Assembly: GCF_001411495.1 (NCBI RefSeq)
Contig: NZ_CP012981.1
Location: forward strand, 2,480,001 to 2,544,000
DNA length: 64,000 bases
Direction of reading: 5' to 3'
From: Burkholderia cepacia ATCC 25416
Lineage (GTDB): Bacteria > Pseudomonadota > Gammaproteobacteria > Burkholderiales > Burkholderiaceae
The notes under the pieces are model-generated. The model did no database searches and was not told the DNA's origin. It saw only the letters and a program-made list of their open reading frames with translations. Position numbers and translations under genes: made by a program. This document shows positions 58,091 to 64,000 of the stretch, one piece after another; the first letter of the stretch is position 1, and each line of letters opens with the position of its first letter.

Positions 58091-58674
58091 TACTGGCCGT
58101 CCGGCACGATTCGCCGGCGGCGCGTCACGATCACCGGACCGTTGCCGCCGCGGGAATCCGACGGCGAAGCGTTGCCGGATGCGTCGCCGGCATCGCGCGG
58201 TGCGCCGTAGCTTTCGCGCGGTTCACGGGGTTCGCGCGGGGCGCCGTAGCCCTCACGCGGCTCACGCGAGCCGTAACCCTCGCGCGGTTCGCGCGAGCCA
58301 TAGCCTTCACGCGGTTCGCGGGAGCCGTAGCCGCCGCCGTCGCCGCGCGATTCACGCGGGCCGCCGTGCGAGCCGTACGGGCTGTGACCGCCGCCTTCAC
58401 GGCCGCCCGGGCGCCCGCCGGTGCGCGGCCCGCGGGGGCCGCCGCTGCCGCCCGGGCGCGAGCCGCCCGTGTCGAGCTGGATCGTGGAAATCGCGCGCTT
58501 GTAGATGCCTTGCAGACCCACGGGGGTGCGCAGCATCACCAGGTACTGGTCGAACGACTCGATACACCCCGTCAGACGAATGCCGTTGACGAGATAGATT
58601 TCAACACGCTTACGTTCCTTGCGCGCCGAATTGATGAAGTCGTTTTGCGGATGGGATTCTGCGGGATTGGCCAT
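58090..58674 (-). CDS. hfq2: RNA chaperone Hfq, second long-tailed copy (Hfq2)
   Basis: 194 residues against about 79 for the housekeeping Hfq. ATG at 58674. Residues 10-70 are the Sm core: [40 protein letters not shown], then [12 protein letters not shown]. The usual YKHAIST of Sm2 reads YKRAIST (Arg60 replaces His). The C-terminal 125 residues are Gly/Arg/Glu-rich and disordered, with four near copies of GYGSREPRE, then [10 protein letters not shown]. Burkholderia cenocepacia is known to possess two Hfq proteins, the second of this long form. It lies beside the tad locus but on the opposite strand. Confidence 0.93.
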   Translation of the reverse strand: MANPAESHPQNDFINSARKERKRVEIYLVNGIRLTGCIESFDQYLVMLRTPVGLQGIYKRAISTIQLDTGGSRPGGSGGPRGPRTGGRPGGREGGGHSPYGSHGGPRESRGDGGGYGSREPREGYGSREPREGYGSREPREGYGAPREPREPRESYGAPRDAGDASGNASPSDSRGGNGPVIVTRRRRIVPDGQ

Positions 58675-58969
58675 TGAGGTGCGGCAGGAGCCTGCGTCAG
58701 AGAATATGTTGTGCGTGTGTGTGGCGTGTGCGTCCACAAGGTGTTTGGCGGGATTCTACCCTGTTCAATCGGGAAACGCGCAGTCGTGATTGTGTCGAAC
58801 CGTAACCCACTATAGACGTTCCAGCGCATTTTCGCGATTCGGCCGAACGGTCAATGCCATTTCGTTACGCCGCGTTACGACTCTCGCAGCGCCGTATCAC
58901 CTTGGTTCCCGCCCGACGCGTACATTAGCTGCGCGAGCCGGGCGGGCCGGTATATCAGGGATTCAGAAC

Positions 58970-59254
58970 ATGGACAAGAGACGATGGGCAGGGTGGGTCG
59001 GGGTCGTGGCGTTGCTGGCTTCCGGCAGTGCGATGGCGGGGCATGTCGACCTGTCGGTCGGCATCGGCGTACCGGTCGCGCCGGTCTATGTCGAGCCGGC
59101 GCCGGTCTATGTGGCGCCGCAGCCGGCAGTCGTCGCCTATCCGGGCTATGGATACGGCTACTACGGCGACGAGGACGACGATCGCTATCGCAAGTGGCGC
59201 AAGCACTATTACAAGCATTGGCACCGGCACCACGGCGACGACGATGACGATTGA
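58970..59254 (+). CDS. Small exported protein with Tyr/His/Asp-rich tail
   Basis: 94 residues. ATG at 58970 with AGGG upstream. A signal peptide (to ...SGSAMA) precedes a Pro/Val/Tyr-rich strand (VDLSVGIGVPVAPVYVEPAPVYVAPQPAVV), a Gly/Tyr run, and a very charged C-terminus (DEDDDRYRKWRKHYYKHWHRHHGDDDDD). It resembles the widespread small YXWGXW-like or GlyTyr exported proteins. It may bind metal. The gene is divergent from hfq2 and shares a region with two CGTTACG motifs. Confidence 0.72.
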   Translation: MDKRRWAGWVGVVALLASGSAMAGHVDLSVGIGVPVAPVYVEPAPVYVAPQPAVVAYPGYGYGYYGDEDDDRYRKWRKHYYKHWHRHHGDDDDD

Positions 59255-59281
59255 GCCCGAGGCCAGCCCCGCCGGCGCGCA

Positions 59282-60199
59282 TCAGAACGCGTAGTCGGGG
59301 TTTTTCGGGTCGAATGCGGTGTCGTCTAGCGTCGCCGGCGCGATTTTCTCGATGACGATCCGCTCGAAGATCTTGCCGTCGTTGTCATAGGACTCGACGG
59401 TCCGGAAATAGGGCGCGTGCAGATCGAGCCCGAGGACTTCCTTCTTCGCGTAGAACTGCGGTCGGCCGGTCGGTGTTTCGTAGGTGAGCGCGACCACGCG
59501 CACGCCGCCGATCGTCCTGGCTTCCACATCGGTCGGCCGCTGCACGCCGGCTTCCACGTATTTCTTCCCTTCGGTCAGGTACAGGTTCGTGATGAACTCG
59601 GTACCGAGATCCTTCACCTGGTGATTCGACTGCGCGCGTGCGAGTGCGCCGTCGAGTGCCGTCCACAGCGGAATCTTGCCGAGCAGGCTGCCGAGGTGCC
59701 CGTACATCTCGTCCTTGCGCTGCGTCGTGTCGTAGATGGTCTCCTGTCCGGCATGCGCACCGCCCGGCAGCCATTTCGCATAGACGCGCAGCGGCTCGCG
59801 GGTGGTCTTCACGAGCATGCGGTCGGGCGTATCGGACCACTTTCCGCTGATGCGCTCCTGACGCACCATCGTGAACTGGTACGACGGATAGCCGTTGGGG
59901 CCGTTACGGATATAGAGCGGCACGGCGAGCGGATCGAGTGCCTTGAAGAGCGCCGTGAGCGTCGCGTCGTCGAGTTGCGCGAGCGTGCCGCGCTGTGCGG
60001 CCGTGCGCAGCCAGCGCGCCTGCTGTGCGACCGGCTCGCGGGCGACTTTCGCGAGGTCCGCCGGCAGCGCGACGCCCGCGGCCGCGCTTGCGGCGTCGGC
60101 CGTTTCCTGTGCATGCAGGCCCGCTTGTCCGAGCGACAGCAGGCAGGCGACTGCCACGGCGGCGGCATGCCGCGCGTGGTGCTTCTTTCCTTCGTTCAT
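59282..60199 (-). CDS. Exported DUF1571 protein
   Basis: 305 residues. ATG at 60199 follows AGGGAG. A signal peptide (residues about 10-31) precedes the DUF1571 domain: FTMVRQERISGKWSDTPDRMLVKTTREPLRVYAKWLPGGAHAGQETIYD..., DLHAPYFRTVESYDNDGKIFERIVIEKI. The family resembles LolA-like barrels, so lipid binding is possible (inference). It sits 30 bases downstream of fadD on the same strand, so co-transcription with fadD is likely. Confidence 0.83.
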   Translation of the reverse strand: MNEGKKHHARHAAAVAVACLLSLGQAGLHAQETADAASAAAGVALPADLAKVAREPVAQQARWLRTAAQRGTLAQLDDATLTALFKALDPLAVPLYIRNGPNGYPSYQFTMVRQERISGKWSDTPDRMLVKTTREPLRVYAKWLPGGAHAGQETIYDTTQRKDEMYGHLGSLLGKIPLWTALDGALARAQSNHQVKDLGTEFITNLYLTEGKKYVEAGVQRPTDVEARTIGGVRVVALTYETPTGRPQFYAKKEVLGLDLHAPYFRTVESYDNDGKIFERIVIEKIAPATLDDTAFDPKNPDYAF

Positions 60200-60228
60200 C
60201 GACGGCGTCTCCCTGGGCGACGGATCGT

Positions 60229-61983
60229 TCAACCTTGCTTCGCGGCCTTGATTTTGGCGAGTTCTTCGTCGCGCAGCGCGCGGCGCAGGATCTTGCCGAC
60301 GTTCGTCTGCGGCAGCGCGTCGCGGAACTCGACGAATTTCGGCATCTTGTAGCCGGTGAGGTTCTTGCGGCAGTGCGCGAGCACATCGTCGGTCGTCAGC
60401 GACGGGTCGCGGCGCACGACGAACACCTTGATCCGTTCGCCCTGTACCTCGTCCGGAATGCCGATCGCCGCGGCTTCGCTGATGCCCGGATGCATCACCA
60501 GCACTTCCTCGATCTCGTTCGGGTACACGTTGAAGCCCGACACGAGGATCATGTCCTTCTTGCGGTCGATCAGGCGGATGAAGCCGCGTTCGTCCATCAC
60601 GCCGATGTCGCCGGTACCGAGCCAGCCGTCGGCGTCGATCACCTTGGCCGTCTCGTCGGGGCGCTGCCAGTAGCCGCGCATCACCTGCGGGCCGCGCACG
60701 CACAGCTCGCCCGGCTCGCCGACGGGCGCCCAGGTGCCGTCCTCACGGCGAAAGCGCACAACGGTGGACGGCGCGGGCAGACCGATCGAACCGCTGAACG
60801 CGGCCATGTCGTTCAGGTTGACGGGGTTCATCGTGACGATCGGCGAGCATTCGGTCAGGCCGTAGCCTTCGACGACCGGCCGGCCCGTCACCTGCTGGAA
60901 GCGTTCCGCGACCGCACGCTGCATCGCCATCCCGCCCGCCATCGCGAGCTTCAGCTTCGAGAAATCGCGCTTGCGGAATTCCTCGTTGTCGAGGAATGCG
61001 TTGTACAGCGTGTTGATGCCGGTGATCCCGGTGAACGTCTCGTTGCGGATGATCTTCATCACCATCGTCATGTCGCGCGGGTTCGCGATCAGGATGTTGC
61101 GCCCGCCGAGCCCCATGAAGATGAATGCGTTCACCGTCAGCGAATAGATGTGATACAGCGGCAGCGGCGTGAGCACGGTTTCGACGTCGCCCGATACCTG
61201 GTCGGCGATCCAGGCCTTCGCCTGCAGCAGGTTCGCGATCAGGTTGCCGTGCGTGAGCATCGCGCCTTTCGCGACGCCCGTCGTGCCGCCCGTGTATTGC
61301 AGGAATGCGAGGTCGTCGCGCGTCGTCTGCACGGGTTGCGGCTTGCTTCGCTCACCGAGCGCGAGGGCGGAGCGCAACCGGATGGCCTGCGGCAGGTGGT
61401 AGGCCGGCACGAGCTTCTTCACGTGCTTCAGCACGAAATTGATCAGGCGTCCTTTCGCATTGAAGCCGTCGGCGAGGAGGTCGCCGAGCGCGGTGACGAC
61501 GATGTTCTTCACCTGCGTTTCCGGCAGCGCATCCTGCAGCGTGCGCGCGAAATTCTCGAACACGACGATCGTCTGCGCGCCGCTGTCCTTCAGCTGGTGC
61601 GCGAGTTCGCGCGCGGTATAGAGCGGATTGACGTTGACGACGATCGCACCGGCTTTCAGCGTGCCGAACAGCGCGACCGGGTACTGGAACGTGTTCGGCA
61701 GCATGATCGCGACGCGGTCGCCGGGTTTGACGCCGAGGCTTTGCAGATACGATGCGAACGCGTCGACTTTCTGCGCGAGCGTGCGATAGGTCATCGATGC
61801 GCCCGCGCTCACATAGGCGACGCGCTCGGCGAAGCGGCTCGTGCATTCGTCGAAGAACTGCACGAGCGATGCGTATTGCGTGACGTCGATGTCGTGCGGG
61901 ACGCCGGGCGGATATGACGCGTACCAGATGCCGTCGGTGTTCGGCGGAACCTGGGCCGCTGCGGTTGCTGCGGAAGATGACAT
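60229..61983 (-). CDS. fadD: Long-chain-fatty-acid-CoA ligase
   Basis: 584 residues. It activates fatty acids to acyl-CoA with ATP. Start ATG 61983 follows GGAGACAT; upstream in-frame codons are less likely. AMP-binding signature LQYTGGTTGVAKGAMLTH near residue 220, then GYGLTECSP, the WLGTGDIGVMDERGFIRLIDRKKDMI hinge region, and the C-terminal lysine in TNVGKILRRALRDEE. It is cytoplasmic/peripheral. It is followed by the DUF1571 gene and preceded by a TetR regulator on the same strand. Confidence 0.95.
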   Translation of the reverse strand: MSSSAATAAAQVPPNTDGIWYASYPPGVPHDIDVTQYASLVQFFDECTSRFAERVAYVSAGASMTYRTLAQKVDAFASYLQSLGVKPGDRVAIMLPNTFQYPVALFGTLKAGAIVVNVNPLYTARELAHQLKDSGAQTIVVFENFARTLQDALPETQVKNIVVTALGDLLADGFNAKGRLINFVLKHVKKLVPAYHLPQAIRLRSALALGERSKPQPVQTTRDDLAFLQYTGGTTGVAKGAMLTHGNLIANLLQAKAWIADQVSGDVETVLTPLPLYHIYSLTVNAFIFMGLGGRNILIANPRDMTMVMKIIRNETFTGITGINTLYNAFLDNEEFRKRDFSKLKLAMAGGMAMQRAVAERFQQVTGRPVVEGYGLTECSPIVTMNPVNLNDMAAFSGSIGLPAPSTVVRFRREDGTWAPVGEPGELCVRGPQVMRGYWQRPDETAKVIDADGWLGTGDIGVMDERGFIRLIDRKKDMILVSGFNVYPNEIEEVLVMHPGISEAAAIGIPDEVQGERIKVFVVRRDPSLTTDDVLAHCRKNLTGYKMPKFVEFRDALPQTNVGKILRRALRDEELAKIKAAKQG

Positions 61984-62139
61984 GACATGTCTCCGGTCTT
62001 TGCTCTCGGCGAAGGCCGGCGCTTCAGCGCCGGCCCGTGCCCCGTGCCGCACGGTCGATCGGCGGGGCGCCTCGGCGCTCCGCATGACCGCGCGTTTCAA
62101 TCAAATCGTGAACAGGAAGCCGCGCGCGGCCTCGCGCGC

Positions 62140-62961
62140 TCAGTTCGTGGAATGCAGCGTCGCCGTATCGGCGGTGGCCGCGCCCGACGACGGCAGCCCG
62201 AACGCTTCGCTTGCGCCTGCATCGTCGAGCACGGCCGCGAAGATCGACAGTTGCGCGCTGTCGGGCATCGGCGCTTTCAGCGCGGCGACGATCAGCGACG
62301 ACAGCCGCGCGATCATCTGCACGTCGTTCATCGTGCGGCCTTGCGAGAACTCGTCGATCAGGCTTTCCGTTTCGGCGCCGGCGAGCGCGCCGGAGAGTGC
62401 ACCGATCGCGAAGTGCAGCCGCCAGCCGAGCTCCGTGCGCGGCAGGTGCGGCAACGCGCGCTGGAATGCGTCGAAGAAGCGGCCCGCGACGCTTGCGTAG
62501 TGCGCGGTCAGGAAGTTGCGCACGAACGGCGACGGATCGGTGTATGCGCGGCCGATCAGCCGCAGGAACCCGGGCCCGCCGCGTTCGGGATTGCGCGATG
62601 CCTTCAGCGCGGGAATGAACATCGCGCCGAGCACGTGCTCGCAGGTGATGTGCGTGCCGAGTTGCGCATCGAAGCGGTCGAGGATACCGAGGCGTTCCTG
62701 GTTGAGCTGGTCGAGCCGGCGCGACAGCATCGCGTGGATCAGCGCTTCCTTGCTGCCGAAGTGGTAGTTGACCGCGGCGAGGTTGACCGCCGCGCGCGAG
62801 GTGATCTGGCGCATCGACATCGCCTCGAAGCCATGCTCGATGAACAGGTCCTCGGCCGCATCGAGGATGCGCGCCTTCGTCCCGCCGGTCTGCCGAGTGC
62901 CGGATGACCGTGCCCCGGACGGCCGTCCCGCGGATGGCCGCCCCTCCTGACTTACTGCCAT
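62140..62961 (-). CDS. TetR-family transcriptional regulator (likely fatty-acid related)
   Basis: 273 residues. An N-terminal Ser/Gly/Arg extension of about 27 residues precedes the TetR helix-turn-helix: TKARILDAAEDLFIEHGFEAMSMRQITSRAAVNLAAVNYHFGSKEALIHAMLSRRL. The ligand domain (CEHVLGAMFIPALKASRNPERGGPGFLRLIGRAYTDPSPFVRNF) resembles PsrA/FadR-type regulators of beta-proteobacterial lipid genes. It lies 156 bases upstream of fadD in the same direction. A palindrome at 63003-63021 is a candidate operator. Confidence 0.9.
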   Translation of the reverse strand: MAVSQEGRPSAGRPSGARSSGTRQTGGTKARILDAAEDLFIEHGFEAMSMRQITSRAAVNLAAVNYHFGSKEALIHAMLSRRLDQLNQERLGILDRFDAQLGTHITCEHVLGAMFIPALKASRNPERGGPGFLRLIGRAYTDPSPFVRNFLTAHYASVAGRFFDAFQRALPHLPRTELGWRLHFAIGALSGALAGAETESLIDEFSQGRTMNDVQMIARLSSLIVAALKAPMPDSAQLSIFAAVLDDAGASEAFGLPSSGAATADTATLHSTN

Positions 62962-63002
62962 GTCCCGCCTCCCATGCCGGTCGCCCGGCCGCGAACTGGT
63001 GA

Positions 63003-63021
63003 TTTGATTATCTGATTCAAA
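63003..63021. promoter_or_regulatory. Candidate TetR operator palindrome
   Basis: TTTGA-N9-TCAAA (TTTGATTATCTGATTCAAA), 42 bases upstream of the TetR start; arms of five bases pair perfectly. It is AT-rich in otherwise GC-rich DNA. Confidence 0.4.
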
Positions 63022-63176
63022 CAGTCGTTTTTATTAAGATAAAAAAGGGCGAGCGGAGCGGGCAAGCGGGGAATCTGGACAAATTCCTCTAGTTCGATGT
63101 GCGAATGCGGAAAGTATCGCGCGCGCCTTCGACAGGGCGGGGCACGCGCGATGGTGCAATGCGGCAATGCGCGGAA

Positions 63177-64000
63177 TCAGGCGACCGTGCTACGCGTATT
63201 GACCGATTGCGTCATGTCGATGCCGCGCCGCTCGCGGCTGAACAGGATCAGCACGGCGATCACGACGGCGACGATGCCGGCCACGAGCGCGAGCGCGAAG
63301 CTGTAGTTGTTGTTGTGCGAAACGGCGAGCGAGGCCTGCATCGTCGCGTTGCCCGACGCGAGCAGGTTGCCGAGCTGGTAGACGACGCCGGGGAAGGTCG
63401 CGCGGATCTCGTCGGGCGAGATCTCGTTCAGGTGAACCGGGATCACGCCCCACGCACCCTGCACCGAGATCTGCATCAGGAACGCCCCCGCGGCGAGGGC
63501 GACCGGGCCGCTCGAGAACGCCCACAGCGGCAGCACGGGCAGGGCGATCAACGCAGCGATGAAGATGGCACGACGCCGGCCGATCCGCTCCGAGATCGAG
63601 CCGAACGACAGGCCGCCGACGATGGCGCCGATGTTCAGCACGATCGTGATCCACGACACGGTATGCGGATCGAAATGATGCTGTTCGCGCAGGAACGTCG
63701 GATAGAGATCCTGCGTGCCGTGCGAGAAGAAGTTGAACGCGGTCATCAGCACGATCGCGTAGATCGTGAGCTTCCAGTTCTGCTGCAGCGTGGCCCCGAG
63801 GCTCGGGCGCGGGCGTTTCTCCATCTGCTTCCACGCCGGCGATTCGGGCACGTGGGCGCGCACGTACAGCACGAGCAGCGCGGGCAGCACGCCGACCATG
63901 AACATCCCGCGCCAGCCGATGTACTGGTAGAACAGGCCGAACACGACGGACGCGAGCAGGTAGCCGCTCGGATAGCCGGCCTGCAGCAGCCCCGACACGA
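63177..64000 (-). CDS. MFS transporter, C-terminal part (5' end outside the window)
   Basis: 273 residues visible. About eight membrane segments; motif A of the second half reads GGLSFGSISERIGRRRAIFI (after VLNIGAIVGG). The linker VPESPAWKQMEKRPRPSLG and WKLTIYAIVLMTAFNFFSHGTQDLYPTFL are typical of the metabolite:H+ symporter group near sialic-acid, shikimate and aromatic-acid (AAHS/MHS) carriers. The substrate is not deducible. The gene continues beyond 64000. It converges on nothing visible; the TetR gene starts 216 bases downstream on the same strand. Confidence 0.87.
   Translation of the reverse strand, partial: VSGLLQAGYPSGYLLASVVFGLFYQYIGWRGMFMVGVLPALLVLYVRAHVPESPAWKQMEKRPRPSLGATLQQNWKLTIYAIVLMTAFNFFSHGTQDLYPTFLREQHHFDPHTVSWITIVLNIGAIVGGLSFGSISERIGRRRAIFIAALIALPVLPLWAFSSGPVALAAGAFLMQISVQGAWGVIPVHLNEISPDEIRATFPGVVYQLGNLLASGNATMQASLAVSHNNNYSFALALVAGIVAVVIAVLILFSRERRGIDMTQSVNTRSTVA

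Overview
The window is chromosomal DNA of a beta-proteobacterium, almost certainly a Burkholderia of the cepacia complex. The basis is high GC with strong third-position bias, a second long-tailed Hfq beside a tad/flp pilus locus, the order scpB-rluB-rimP-nusA-infB-rbfA-truB, and an odhA-odhB-lpd-zapE block. Species was not tested by any search. Coding density is high and no complete mobile element, CRISPR array or rRNA operon is visible.

Region by region. (1) 1-9.8 kb: the end of a MerR-type regulator, a large two-repeat exported protein, a Tat-exported tyrosine phosphatase, a methyltransferase, tRNA-Pro(GGG), bamC, and several small conserved or exported proteins. (2) 9.9-13 kb: a stand-alone transposase-N-terminus (DUF4096) gene, a LysR regulator and a class I aminotransferase. 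(3) 13-23 kb: the information-processing cluster scpB, rluB, then rimP-nusA-infB-rbfA-truB behind a strong sigma-70 promoter and a leader terminator. (4) 23-28 kb: a MarR-controlled tripartite efflux operon (marR, OprM-type lipoprotein, emrA, emrB) with a good MarR-like palindrome. (5) 28.3-37.5 kb: typA, the complete 2-oxoglutarate dehydrogenase operon (E1, E2, E3) and zapE, followed by a second DUF4096 gene. (6) 38-43.7 kb, minus strand: a DUF2147 protein, then an apparent operon of two repetitive collagen-like lipoproteins and a TpsB (FhaC/ShlB-type) outer-membrane transporter. A near-perfect sigma-54 promoter precedes it. (7) 44.4-58 kb: a full tad/flp pilus locus (flp, cpaA, tadE, cpaB, cpaC, tadZ, tadA, tadB, tadC, tadD, DUF3613, tadG-like), ending in a sigma-54 activator with a degenerate receiver domain and a DUF2968 protein. 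(8) 58-64 kb: hfq2, a small exported protein, a DUF1571 protein, fadD, a TetR regulator and the 3' part of an MFS transporter.

The most unusual unit is 38.7-58.7 kb. A collagen-like/TpsB operon with a sigma-54 promoter lies divergent to a tad pilus locus that carries its own sigma-54 activator, with hfq2 next door. I infer a coordinated surface-adhesion island in which the TpsB may serve collagen-like lipoproteins instead of a classical haemagglutinin passenger. This needs experimental testing. Smaller points of interest are the two domesticated transposase-like genes, RNA hairpins at operon steps (rimP leader, flp-cpaA, collagen-TpsB, infB-rbfA), recurring intergenic CGTTACG motifs, and unannotated short ORFs.
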